The notes: generated by a model from the sequence alone, not told the origin. Shown: positions 5,569 through 12,389, numbered from the stretch's first letter. The stretch is DNA of 13,816 bases from DASQVO01 sp035640715 (GCA_035640715.1 DASQVO010000094.1:1-13816), one strand, 5' to 3'. Numbers and translations: made by a program.

Positions 5569-6810
5569 TCAGCGGTAAGCGGCGAACCCCGTAATCGCCT
5601 GGCCCAGCGCCAGGGTGTGGATTTCCTCGGTGCCCTCGTACGTGAGCACCGCTTCGAGGTTGTTCGCGTGCCTGATCACCGGGTACTCAAGGGTCACGCC
5701 GTTGGCGCCGAGTATGGTCCTCGCCTGCCGCGCAATGTCAATGGCGGTCCTGACGCAGGCCATCTTGCCCAGGCTGACCTGCTCCGGGCGCAGCGGCCCG
5801 GCCTCCTTCAGCCTGCCGAGGTGCAGGGCGAGCAACTGCGCACGGACCAGGTCGGCAGCCATCCAGGCGAGCTTGGACTGGGTGAGCTGGAAGGCGCCGA
5901 TGGGACTGCCGAATTGCTCGCGCGTCCGCGCGTACTCCACTGCGCACTCGTAACAGGCCCGCGCCGCCCCGGTGGAACCCCAGATGATGCCGAACCGTGC
6001 CTCCGTCAGGCAGGAGAGCGGCCCCTTGAGGCCCTTGACGCCGGGGAGCGCAGCGTCCGCCGGGAGGCGCACCTCATCGAAGTGCAGTTCTGAGGTGATT
6101 GACGCGCGCAATGACAGCTTCTTGTGAATGTCGCGCGCGGTGAAGCCGCGGGCTTCGCGCGGGACGAGGAAGCCGCGGATGCCTTCATCGGTGGCGGCCC
6201 AGACGACCGCGACGTCGGCGATGCTGCCGTTGGTGATCCACATCTTCGTTCCGGACAGCACCCAGTCGGAGCCGTCCCGCCGTGCACGCGTGCGCATTCC
6301 GGCCGGGTCAGAGCCATGGTCGGGCTCGGTCAGGCCGAAGCAGCCGATCACCTCGCCTGCCGCCATCCGCGGCAGCCACTGGGATTTCTGCTCCTCTGAG
6401 CCGAACTTCCAGATCGGGTACATGGCGAGGGAGCCCTGGACCGAGACCATGCTGCGCAAGCCTGAATCGGTCGCTTCGAGCTCGCGGCAGGCCACGCCGT
6501 AGGCGACCGGGCCCATTCCGGCGCACCCGTAGCCGGTCAGGTGCATCCCGAGCAGGCCCAGCTTGCCGAGCTCGGGCATGAGGTCGCGGGGGAGGGTTCC
6601 GGCCTCGAACCAGTCGGCGATGTGCGGCTGCACCCGGTCCGTGGCGAAATCGTGCACCGTGTCGCGGACAAGGCGCTCTTCGGTGCTCAGCTGATCATCG
6701 ATGCGGAGCAGGTCGATGTCGGCCGGGGTGCGGCCCGCGCCGGCTTCATGGCCGGCTTTGTGACTGTTGGGACGATTTCCTGCTGGCGTGTCAGGCGTGG
6801 CGGATGACAT
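5569..6810 (-). CDS. gcdH: Glutaryl-CoA dehydrogenase (acyl-CoA dehydrogenase family)
   Basis: FAD enzyme that oxidises and decarboxylates glutaryl-CoA to crotonyl-CoA in the breakdown of lysine, hydroxylysine and tryptophan, passing electrons to electron-transfer flavoprotein. The 413-residue product has the three acyl-CoA dehydrogenase domains. The flavin signature CFGLTEPDHGSDP and the WITNG segment lie mid-protein, and the C-terminal part has TREQFGSPIGAFQLTQ. The ending LTYEGTEEIHTLALGQAITG has E392 in the catalytic base position, and this ending is characteristic of glutaryl-CoA dehydrogenases rather than general ones. ATG 6810 is chosen because GAGAGG lies at 6823-6818. The upstream GTG 6837 coincides with the predicted transcription start. 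The first 30 residues are low-complexity and probably disordered. No pathway partner is adjacent. The gene lies on the chromosomal side of the tRNA-Lys junction. Confidence 0.9.
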   Translation of the reverse strand: MSSATPDTPAGNRPNSHKAGHEAGAGRTPADIDLLRIDDQLSTEERLVRDTVHDFATDRVQPHIADWFEAGTLPRDLMPELGKLGLLGMHLTGYGCAGMGPVAYGVACRELEATDSGLRSMVSVQGSLAMYPIWKFGSEEQKSQWLPRMAAGEVIGCFGLTEPDHGSDPAGMRTRARRDGSDWVLSGTKMWITNGSIADVAVVWAATDEGIRGFLVPREARGFTARDIHKKLSLRASITSELHFDEVRLPADAALPGVKGLKGPLSCLTEARFGIIWGSTGAARACYECAVEYARTREQFGSPIGAFQLTQSKLAWMAADLVRAQLLALHLGRLKEAGPLRPEQVSLGKMACVRTAIDIARQARTILGANGVTLEYPVIRHANNLEAVLTYEGTEEIHTLALGQAITGFAAYR

Positions 6811-6841
6811 CGGCGGTCCTCTCGTCAGATTAGGCACCAGG

Positions 6842-6869
6842 GTATTAACGGGGAAAACCCCTATGTCAG
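6842..6869 (-). promoter_or_regulatory. Promoter of gcdH with an inverted repeat in the spacer
   Basis: On the minus strand CTGACA (6869-6864) and TAATAC (6847-6842) are 16 bases apart, close to the sigma-70 consensus. The spacer holds GGGGTTTTCCCC, an inverted repeat with a four-base centre that could be an operator. The predicted start of transcription is near 6836. Confidence 0.6.
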
Positions 6870-6887
6870 AACCCCCGCTGAGTTGGC

Positions 6888-7148
6888 ATGATCAAAAGCA
6901 TGAGCGAGAGCAATGGCCACGGAACCAAGCGCCTTTACCGCCGCCGTGACGGCAGAGTCGTAGCCGGCGTGTGCACCGGCCTGGCAGCCTACTTTGGCGT
7001 CGACGTCACCCTTATCAGGCTCGCGTTCGCCGTCTTCACGATTTTCTGGGGCCTGGGGGTCCTCATTTACCTTGTCGCATGGGCTGTCATCCCGGAAGAG
7101 GGGGAGGGGGCATCGATCGTGGAGGGCTTGATCAGGAAGCAGCACTGA
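6888..7148 (+). CDS. PspC-domain small membrane protein
   Basis: An 86-residue protein made almost entirely of one PspC domain. The basic motif RLYRRRDGRVVAGVCTGLA (14-32) is followed by YFGVDVTLIRLAF and a hydrophobic segment (about 45-70, ending LIYLVAWAVIPEE). The family is named after phage shock protein C of envelope stress responses. In actinobacteria, stand-alone copies are common and their role is mostly unproven. ATG 6888 and ATG 6900 are both possible and neither has a clear ribosome site. It is divergent from gcdH (77 bases between them) and converges on the MFS gene with 19 bases between the stops. No other psp genes are in the window. Confidence 0.88.
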   Translation: MIKSMSESNGHGTKRLYRRRDGRVVAGVCTGLAAYFGVDVTLIRLAFAVFTIFWGLGVLIYLVAWAVIPEEGEGASIVEGLIRKQH

Positions 7149-7167
7149 TACCGCCGGACAGCGCAGG

Positions 7168-8790
7168 CTACTCGCCGTGCGCGGGCTGCTCGCCGTGCGC
7201 GGGCTGCTCGCCGGAGGCGGCGGAACGTGCCCGCATTGCCGCAATCACGTCCCCGCGCCGGAGTGTCCAGCTCATGGCGAGTATGACGGCTGTACACAAC
7301 CCGAGCAGGCCCGCCAGGCCGACCGCCACCGGCGGCCCGATGATATCGGCGGCAGCGCCGCCGGCGAGGATGCCCAGTCCCTGGACGGCAAGCAGGCCCG
7401 ACTGCGCCAGGCCGAACGCCCGGGCCCGGCCTGCATGCGGCAGGCTCTGCACGAACGCAGCGGCGGCAGCGAGCTGGTAGGCGCCACCCATCCCGGCCAC
7501 GACCCACAGCGTCAGCACTGCCCACAGCGGCGGGTTGAAGGCGCTGCCGATCAGCGGCGCGCAGGAGACCATGGCGAGCCAGCCCATCATCCGCATCCGG
7601 GCTGACGGCGCCACCAGCCGGCCGAACGTGAAGGCACCGATCACCGTCCCGAGCGGCACGGCCGCCATCAGCAGCCCGACGGTGAGGGTGGAACCGTGCA
7701 GTGAGTGCGCGTATGGCGCCGCGAGTCCTTCGGGAACGATATAGAAGCCGGCCAGCCAGCCAAAGAGCAGCAATGTGCGCAGCACGGGATTGCCGAAGAC
7801 CATCGTCAGGCCGTCACGCGACACCGCCCACAGCGAGGGCGGCTTACCCGGTTCACGGCGTGGCGACGGCCGCCGCTTCACCCAGCCGACCGCGATCACG
7901 GCCGAGACGGCGAAGGAAGCGGCGTCGGTGACCAGCGTCCGGTACGGGTTAAGCACCGCCACGACCGCCGCGCCCGCGACGAACCCGAGGATCTGGCTTG
8001 CCTGGTAGGTGATGTTTCCTATCGCCGAGCCAACAACGAACTTGTCGCCGGGCAGGACATCCGGAAGCAGTGCGGACCGGGCGGAGGAGAACGGCGCACC
8101 GAGTAGCACGGTGAAGAACAGCAGCCCGCACAGTGCTGCGAAGGGCGCGCTCGGGATCGCCATCAGCGCGACGAGCGCCGCCCGGATGACGTCGCAAATG
8201 ATCATCACCCGGCGGCGTGGGAACAGGTCAGCGAGCCCGGAAAGCAGCGGGCCTCCCGCGATCGGGGGCAGGTAGGTGAGCGCGTACGTCACGGCCGTCA
8301 GCAGTGGCGAGCCGGTCCGGTGATACACGAGGATCGCGATGGCGACCTGGGCGAACTGGTCGCCGACATAGGACAGAACCTGCGCACTCCACAATCCGCG
8401 GAACTCGCGGATGGCGAACACCTCACGGTAAGAAGCCTGCCGTTCCGGCTCCCGCCGGTGGCGTCCCTGCTGGGGCTGGCCGCCGAACTGACCCGTCTCC
8501 TGCCGGAAAACCGCAGGATTCACCCCAAAAGGGATCGTGTCGTCAAGGAGAGGTGCGACCGGCCCGGTCCGGTACGTCCTCGCTGCTCCGCCTTGTGCGT
8601 CAGGCCTCAGCGTATTCGCCTCCGCTTCGGGTGGCTCCCCCCTCGAATTCTCCCTGATCTCGCGCCGTGATGCGCGGAGACTCCCATAGACCTTCTCTGG
8701 CGCAGCCCCGTCAGCGGGCGCCTGCTCCGGCGTCCCTGATCCTGGCCGCGAGCTTAGCGTGTCCGGCCCGGCGCGCCTATCTGGCGGCAC
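7168..8790 (-). CDS. MFS transporter, DHA3-like exporter
   Basis: A 540-residue major facilitator protein with about 12 membrane helices between residues 120 and 520. The core opens with REFRGLWSAQVLSYVGDQFAQ, and the helix 2-3 loop carries a degenerate signature (SGLADLFPRRRVMI). This arrangement is usual for the DHA3/enterobactin-exporter-like branch (MFS_3) that exports drugs or siderophores; the substrate is not predictable. The first 115 residues are hydrophilic, rich in Gly, Pro, Arg and Gln, and unusual for the family. The GTG 8790 start gives the longest form with no convincing ribosome site, so the true start could be further in, for example the GTG of FGVNPAVF. The C-terminus ends in a hexapeptide repeat (EQPAHG twice) encoded by an 18-bp tandem repeat. 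It is monocistronic and converges on pspC. Confidence 0.88.
   Translation of the reverse strand: MPPDRRAGPDTLSSRPGSGTPEQAPADGAAPEKVYGSLRASRREIRENSRGEPPEAEANTLRPDAQGGAARTYRTGPVAPLLDDTIPFGVNPAVFRQETGQFGGQPQQGRHRREPERQASYREVFAIREFRGLWSAQVLSYVGDQFAQVAIAILVYHRTGSPLLTAVTYALTYLPPIAGGPLLSGLADLFPRRRVMIICDVIRAALVALMAIPSAPFAALCGLLFFTVLLGAPFSSARSALLPDVLPGDKFVVGSAIGNITYQASQILGFVAGAAVVAVLNPYRTLVTDAASFAVSAVIAVGWVKRRPSPRREPGKPPSLWAVSRDGLTMVFGNPVLRTLLLFGWLAGFYIVPEGLAAPYAHSLHGSTLTVGLLMAAVPLGTVIGAFTFGRLVAPSARMRMMGWLAMVSCAPLIGSAFNPPLWAVLTLWVVAGMGGAYQLAAAAAFVQSLPHAGRARAFGLAQSGLLAVQGLGILAGGAAADIIGPPVAVGLAGLLGLCTAVILAMSWTLRRGDVIAAMRARSAASGEQPAHGEQPAHGE
7171..7213. repeat. 18-bp tandem repeat in the 3' end of the MFS gene
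   Basis: Two identical units CTCGCCGTGCGCGGGCTG (7171-7188, 7189-7206) and seven bases of a third. Read on the minus strand they encode EQPAHG repeats at the C-terminus. The unit length is a multiple of three, so copy-number change keeps the frame. Confidence 0.85.
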
Positions 8791-8971
8791 GGGCGGACCT
8801 ATCTGTGCTCCCCGTGGCTTAGCCTCCCCTCACTGTGCTGCCCCGGGCCGTATTTCCCGCGGCCGCGCGGTTGCCGTTGCTGGCGCTGCCGTAGTGAGGC
8901 GTCGTGCATCATGTTCGGCCCCCCGATCCGGTCATAATCTGGTTACCGCCGGACGCAGGTTGGCCGACGTG

Positions 8972-9000
8972 ATCGGGATCACTGTAGTGATCCCGATTTT
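8972..9000 (+). terminator. Strong 12-bp hairpin with T run
   Basis: ATCGGGATCACT (8972-8983) and AGTGATCCCGAT (8986-8997) are perfect complements around GT, so in RNA the innermost pairs open to form the loop. TTTT is reached at 8997-9000. It has the form of a rightward intrinsic terminator, but no rightward gene lies upstream. It may instead insulate the tRNA operon or act as a protein-binding palindrome. Confidence 0.5.
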
Positions 9001-9132
9001 GTTATACCCATGTCGCTTACGGTGTCGGATCATCGCCGTGTTTGCAAGAGGTCAGGACCGCAAAGCTCTCCGCAGCGCCTGGTGCCGGCCCGCATCCCGG
9101 GCGGCGTCCCGGTAAGCTGCAGCCGGTGCGCT

Positions 9133-9162
9133 TTGCCGGTTGTGGTCTCTGTCCCCTATGCT
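9133..9162 (+). promoter_or_regulatory. Probable promoter of the tRNA cluster
   Basis: TTGCCG (9133-9138) and TATGCT (9157-9162) are 18 bases apart. Transcription would start near 9169, about 47 bases before tRNA-Glu. Confidence 0.5.
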
Positions 9163-9215
9163 GGGGCAGTCCCCGACGGGCGGACGCCACGGGCAACAGC
9201 GGCGTAGGCCGTCGA

Positions 9216-9288
9216 GCCCCCATCGTCTAGCGGCCTAGGACACCGCCCTTTCAAGGCGGCGGCACGGGTTCAAATCCCGTTGGGGGCA
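9216..9288 (+). tRNA. tRNA-Glu (anticodon TTC)
   Basis: The acceptor stem GCCCCCA pairs with TGGGGGC. The anticodon loop CTTTCAA lies between CCGCC and GGCGG, and the T arm has GGTTCAAAT. The discriminator is A and no CCA is encoded. First gene of the Glu-Asp-Phe cluster that is common in actinobacteria. Confidence 0.95.
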
Positions 9289-9314
9289 CATGCTGGCTTC
9301 GGTCGGCAACGCAT

Positions 9315-9392
9315 GGTCCTGTAGAGCAGCTCGGAGTGCTCGCCACCCTGTCAAGGTGGAGGTCGCGGGTTCAAATCCCGTCAGGACCGCCA
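9315..9392 (+). tRNA. tRNA-Asp (anticodon GTC)
   Basis: The acceptor stem GGTCCTG pairs with CAGGACC. The anticodon loop CTGTCAA lies between CCACC and GGTGG. The discriminator is G, the identity base for Asp, and it is followed by an encoded CCA at 9390-9392. Confidence 0.95.
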
Positions 9393-9423
9393 GGGAAGAG
9401 CGGCGGAACGTCAGCCCCCTGAT

Positions 9424-9500
9424 GGTCAGGTAGCTCAGTTGGTACGAGCGTCCGCCTGAAAAGCGGAAGGTCGGCGGTTCGACCCCGCCCCTGACCACCA
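9424..9500 (+). tRNA. tRNA-Phe (anticodon GAA)
   Basis: The acceptor stem GGTCAGG pairs with CCTGACC. The D arm contains TAGCTCAGTTGGTACGAGC and the anticodon loop CTGAAAA lies between TCCGC and GCGGA. The discriminator A is followed by an encoded CCA (9498-9500). Last gene of the cluster. Confidence 0.96.
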
Positions 9501-9516
9501 CCTCTCACCAGCCCAA

Positions 9517-9555
9517 AACAGCGCCTCACCTGCGGTAACTCAGGGAGGCGCTGTT
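9517..9555 (+). terminator. Hairpin terminator of the tRNA cluster
   Basis: AACAGCGCCTC (9517-9527) and GAGGCGCTGTT (9545-9555) are perfect complements, with a smaller CCTG/CAGG stem inside the loop. It lies 16 bases past tRNA-Phe. The T run is short, as is common in high-GC actinobacteria. Confidence 0.75.
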
Positions 9556-9636
9556 CCTGTCTTATCCGGCTGGTCACGGCTGATAGCGGCTGGCGGCGGC
9601 GGTCCGTGCCGAATACGTGCCGAAGAATCTGACGCA

Positions 9637-9750
9637 TCACTGGCCGCCTAGCGCTTCCTCGATGCGCCGCTTGGCCACCTGCTCACGAGACGCCGAGATG
9701 GCCAGAGAGTTGAGATGTTGCCGTGTGTCCCCGCATCGGGGGAGAACCTG
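9637..9750 (-). pseudogene. C-terminal ORF remnant, unrecognised
   Basis: The minus strand from about 9750 to TGA at 9639-9637 encodes a helical tail (SLAISASREQVAKRRIEEA) with coding-like third positions. Upstream the same frame passes into Arg/Ala-rich sequence from the hairpin cluster that does not look like protein. It is probably the end of a lost gene. Confidence 0.3.
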
Positions 9751-9812
9751 GCAACGAGCGTCCACAGCGCAGTTAGGCGAACCGTTGCCGAATCCGGCCG
9801 TTCTTGGATCAA

Positions 9813-9899
9813 GCGGCGCCGCTGCGCGGCGCCGTGCCCGGCCGCGCTTCGCGCCGGGCGTGCGGCACCTACGGCGCCGACCCGGCGCGGCGCGCCGGG
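9813..9899. repeat. Cluster of three GC-rich hairpins
   Basis: Three perfect stems follow one another. GGCGCCGC pairs with GCGGCGCC at 9815-9833. GCCCGGC pairs with GCCGGGC at 9836-9859, with an inner CGCG-CTT-CGCG. CCCGGCGC pairs with GCGCCGGG at 9881-9899. They resemble clustered extragenic palindromes and lie where no gene is visible. Confidence 0.55.
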
Positions 9900-10009
9900 C
9901 CACACACGCAGCATCCACTCACCAGCCCGGCTCACCGTCGCACCGGCGATACCGCGTGAGGCGTGGGCCGTCTTCCTCGGCGTTTCAGTGTCCCGGTCAC
10001 GGCCGCCGC

Positions 10010-10052
10010 GTCAAGGGCGCCTTCGGCGTCGGCTTCGCCGCAGACCCTTGAC
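10010..10052. repeat. Three-way-junction repeat
   Basis: GTCAAGGG (10010-10017) pairs with CCCTTGAC (10045-10052). Between them sit two small hairpins, CGCC-TTC-GGCG (10018-10028) and GGC-TTC-GCC (10031-10039). The symmetrical design suggests a mobile or extragenic palindromic repeat. Confidence 0.55.
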
Positions 10053-10181
10053 CCGGCGACCGCTCCCCAGGGATTCGGCGCTGTCGCCTGCCACGATCAT
10101 GGGACCACTTGGCTTGCCAGCGGGTGGACCACCACAGGCCCTTCGGCGAGAACGTGTTCCTGTTCAGGCGGGAGTCCGGCC

Positions 10182-10928
10182 TTAGTCGGCTCGATGCTGC
10201 ACCCGGAAGCCTGCTGCGGCGAGAAGTCCGGCCGTGGCCACAGCGGTTATTGCCAGTGCGCGCCAGGGGGCTCCAGGTGGGTGCGGTCCGGCAAGGCTGG
10301 CCAGGCTGGCGGCGAGCTTGGTGGGCAGCCACGGGGCGACGGGGTGGATGCTGCTGATGAAGGCGAGCACGAGGAGGGTGGCGAGGGCGGCGCCGGCGAC
10401 GGCGAGCACGCTTCGGACCAGACCGGCCCAGACGGCGACGACGGCAACGCAGAAGCACACCCAGAGGATCTCCAGCCCGAAGCCGCCGCTGAGCGCCGCG
10501 ACGCTCAGCGGCCCGATGAGGACGTCGGTCTCGTACCAGCAGCACCCGGTCCCGGCGGCGACACAGGCGGCGCCGGCGAGGGCGAGGACGGCGGTGCGGG
10601 GCAGGAGGAGCCGAGAGGGCCGGCGGGTGCGGCTGCGATAGAACGCGGCCAGGGCGGGCCGGGCGTCGATGGCGAGGCTGGCGGCGGCCACCACGACAAG
10701 CACGAGCGTGCCGAGCTGGGCGGCGTTGCTGGCGAAGCCGGTCAGTGAGGAAACGGGGGTGGGTGGCGGGGCGATCACCCGCACGCCGCCGGAGGTGTGC
10801 TTGAGGAGCTGGGGCAGCTCGTAGGTCAAGACGGGGATACCAAGCCCGAGGATCACATAGACGGCCGCCAGGGCGGCCAGGCGGCGGGTGCGCCACAGGC
10901 GGAGGGCTTCGAGCCGCCACGGACTCAT
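10182..10928 (-). CDS. ABC transporter permease
   Basis: A 248-residue integral membrane protein with about six hydrophobic helices (near residues 17-35, 67-87, 108-126, 145-172, 176-195 and 225-242). It forms the membrane part of an ABC-2-type exporter with the ATPase encoded just upstream. It opens with SPWRLEALRLWRTRRLAALAAV, a basic amphipathic entry typical of ABC-2 permeases in actinobacteria. ATG 10928 overlaps the ATPase stop (ATGA), so translation should be coupled. It is the last gene of the leftward operon. The substrate is unknown; self-resistance or envelope lipid export are possible but not shown. Confidence 0.82.
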   Translation of the reverse strand: MSPWRLEALRLWRTRRLAALAAVYVILGLGIPVLTYELPQLLKHTSGGVRVIAPPPTPVSSLTGFASNAAQLGTLVLVVVAAASLAIDARPALAAFYRSRTRRPSRLLLPRTAVLALAGAACVAAGTGCCWYETDVLIGPLSVAALSGGFGLEILWVCFCVAVVAVWAGLVRSVLAVAGAALATLLVLAFISSIHPVAPWLPTKLAASLASLAGPHPPGAPWRALAITAVATAGLLAAAGFRVQHRAD

Positions 10929-11842
10929 CGGGCGTCCTGTTGCTGACTCGTGGCCGCCTTGGCGGTGAGGGCAAGGAAGATCTGCTCGAAGCTGGGTCGC
11001 ATCGGTGAGAGGGAGACGACTCGAGCGGCGCAGCCGGCTAGCAGCCCGGCGAGGTTCGCCTCGACGGCCTCAGGGTCGGGGCTGGTGAACTCGATCTCGC
11101 CGGGCCGGGTCTGTTCCACGCTGGCGGCCCAGCAGCTGCCGCCCAGCGCGGTGAGGGTTGGCTCGGTGGGCGGCCGGACGACCAGCTGCCAGCTGGGGGT
11201 GGCGGCATTTGCGAGGAGCTGGGCGATCGGGCCTTGGTAGAGGAGCCGGCCGCCGGTGAGAATCCCGACGTGGTCGCAGACCGCTTCCACGTCGGCAAGG
11301 TCGTGGCTGGAGACCACCACCGTGGTCGCCGGGGCTAGGGAGGCGACGAGACCGAGGATCTCGGCCCGTCCGGCCGGGTCGAGTGCGGCAGCCGGCTCGT
11401 CGATGAGGATGACGGCCGGGTCGCCGATGAGGGCTGCGGCGATGTTGAGCCGGGTGGTCATCCCCCGGGAGAAGCCTCCCACCCGCCGGCCCGCCACGTC
11501 CGCCAGCCCGACCCTCTTCAGGGCGGCTTGCAAGTCGCCCCGGCAGCGGGAAGCTCCAAGCAGGCCGACGGCCGCGTCCAGGACCTCGATGGCGGTAAGC
11601 CACGGCTCCATCTCGGCCACGTCCGGGCAATAGGCCACCACGCCGGCCGGCCCGGGGAGCGTGACGGTCCCGGCGCTGGGGCGGCGCAGCCCGGCCAAGG
11701 TCTCCAGCAGGGTGGTCTTGCCCGAGCCGTTCGGGCCGACCAGCCCGAACAGCGCTCCCTCGGGCACGTCGAGATCCACCCCCTCGAGGGCGGCCACGGT
11801 GCCGTAGCGTTTGGTCAGCCCGGCGGTCCGCACAGCGCTCAT
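10925..11842 (-). CDS. ABC transporter ATP-binding protein
   Basis: A 305-residue ATPase that powers the adjacent permease, cytoplasmic side. Motifs visible are Walker A GPNGSGKT (36-43), signature FSRGM (124-128), Walker B VILIDEP (144-150), D-loop ALDP (153-156) and the H-switch H180 (SSHDLAD). The Q-loop position reads YCPD, with Asp74 where Gln is usual. A C-terminal domain of about 90 residues (from about 215) carries the extra strands common in CcmA-like exporters and ends SFEQIFLALT. ATG 11842 is chosen because it overlaps the preceding stop by ATGA; the longer open frame upstream to 12127 is only a shadow of the two preceding genes. It resembles ATPases of drug and lantibiotic exporters, but the substrate cannot be named. 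Confidence 0.9.
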   Translation of the reverse strand: MSAVRTAGLTKRYGTVAALEGVDLDVPEGALFGLVGPNGSGKTTLLETLAGLRRPSAGTVTLPGPAGVVAYCPDVAEMEPWLTAIEVLDAAVGLLGASRCRGDLQAALKRVGLADVAGRRVGGFSRGMTTRLNIAAALIGDPAVILIDEPAAALDPAGRAEILGLVASLAPATTVVVSSHDLADVEAVCDHVGILTGGRLLYQGPIAQLLANAATPSWQLVVRPPTEPTLTALGGSCWAASVEQTRPGEIEFTSPDPEAVEANLAGLLAGCAARVVSLSPMRPSFEQIFLALTAKAATSQQQDAR

Positions 11843-12021
11843 CGCGCCCGGCCCACGGTCAGATAGACAATGCCGCCGAGAGGGACCGACACCAGGCAGA
11901 TCAGCGCCCACGCCCACTTGGGCAGGTAGCGGACCCGCTCCGCCCGGGCCAGGTCGGCCAGGCAGAACACCACGAACCCCACCCCGGCCACCACGACGGG
12001 GGCGAGCGCCGCCGGGCTCAT
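11839..12021 (-). CDS. Small PLDc_N-domain membrane protein
   Basis: A 60-residue protein with two predicted membrane helices (about 5-25 and 36-56). The pattern LADLARAERVRYLPKWAWALICLVSVPLGGIVYLTVGR matches the short PLDc_N family, named from the N-terminus of phospholipase D-like nucleases and cardiolipin synthases; stand-alone copies have no catalytic part. Both ends overlap their neighbours by ATGA, so it is part of the ABC operon and may be an accessory subunit or regulator in the membrane. That role is inference. A second copy seems to be decayed at 13101-13229. Confidence 0.82.
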   Translation of the reverse strand: MSPAALAPVVVAGVGFVVFCLADLARAERVRYLPKWAWALICLVSVPLGGIVYLTVGRAR

Positions 12022-12389
12022 CGATCCTCAGCCTCCGGCTGGGAAATGCGGGTGGCGAGCGCTTCAGGCTCGGCGCAGCCCACGATCCACTCATCGAAGC
12101 TGCCGCCGTCGAAGACCACCCGCACACCTCGGGGCGTGTCGCGATGCACCGCCACGAACCGCTTCGTGCGCAACCCCCGGACCCGGCCCACCTCCACCAC
12201 GCCGGGGATCCTGGTCCCTATCTTCATCCCCGCCCGGAAGCCTGCCGCCCGGTGAGCGTCATCGAGCACCTCGACTCGCCGGACCGCCGACAACGGGGCA
12301 CGCAGGTCACCGTGGATCCCTTCCACCTTCTCGGCCGGGGTCAACTGCAGCCACAGCTCGTCCCCGTCGACACGCAACTCGGCCACCAT
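12018..12389 (-). CDS. Small cytoplasmic beta-rich protein, first gene of the ABC operon
   Basis: A 123-residue soluble protein with no signal or membrane segment. Alternating strands (ELRVDGDELWLQLTP, RRVEVLD, KRFVAVHRD, GVRVVFDGG) and a late helix suggest a PH-like or similar small beta barrel; this is inference and I do not recognise a named family. ATG 12389 is chosen because GAGAGGAGA lies just upstream (12402-12394). The earlier ATG 12416 lies inside a TTCCTA/TAGGAA inverted repeat and is unlikely. Its stop overlaps the start of the PLDc_N gene (ATGA). It is the promoter-proximal gene of four. Confidence 0.78.
   Translation of the reverse strand: MVAELRVDGDELWLQLTPAEKVEGIHGDLRAPLSAVRRVEVLDDAHRAAGFRAGMKIGTRIPGVVEVGRVRGLRTKRFVAVHRDTPRGVRVVFDGGSFDEWIVGCAEPEALATRISQPEAEDR

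Larger units (their letters stand above)
8791..9215. other. Non-coding stretch between the MFS gene and the tRNA cluster
   Basis: I find no ORF with convincing codon usage in these 425 bases on either strand. Three in-frame stretches (8759-9115, 9010-9207, 9042-9230) look like chance openings in GC-rich DNA. The region holds a strong hairpin at 8972-8997 and a promoter at 9133-9162. The MFS promoter must also be here but I cannot place it. Confidence 0.5.
9501..10181. other. Degraded accessory patch without an intact gene
   Basis: This 680-bp stretch directly follows tRNA-Phe. It contains the tRNA terminator, a direct repeat CGTGCCGAA at 9605-9613 and 9616-9624, a minus-strand ORF remnant ending at 9637, three GC-rich hairpins (9813-9899) and a three-way-junction repeat (10010-10052). 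Long openings on both strands are GC-driven and have no convincing protein. tRNA-Phe flanks are frequent integration sites, so this may be the scar of an older element, but no integrase remnant is recognisable. Confidence 0.4.

Noticed and set aside
5569..6837. Generic acyl-CoA dehydrogenase call and GTG 6837 start
   Set aside because: The C-terminal catalytic Glu context fits glutaryl-CoA dehydrogenase, and the GTG coincides with the predicted transcription start while ATG 6810 has a ribosome site.
9235..9640. Minus-strand ORFs across the tRNA cluster
   Set aside because: They are antisense translations of tRNA genes, a common annotation artefact in actinobacteria.
11843..12127. N-terminal extension of the ABC ATPase to 12127
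   Set aside because: It is read through two overlapping genes in other frames. The ATG at 11842 has the ATGA coupling and begins the conserved ABC fold.
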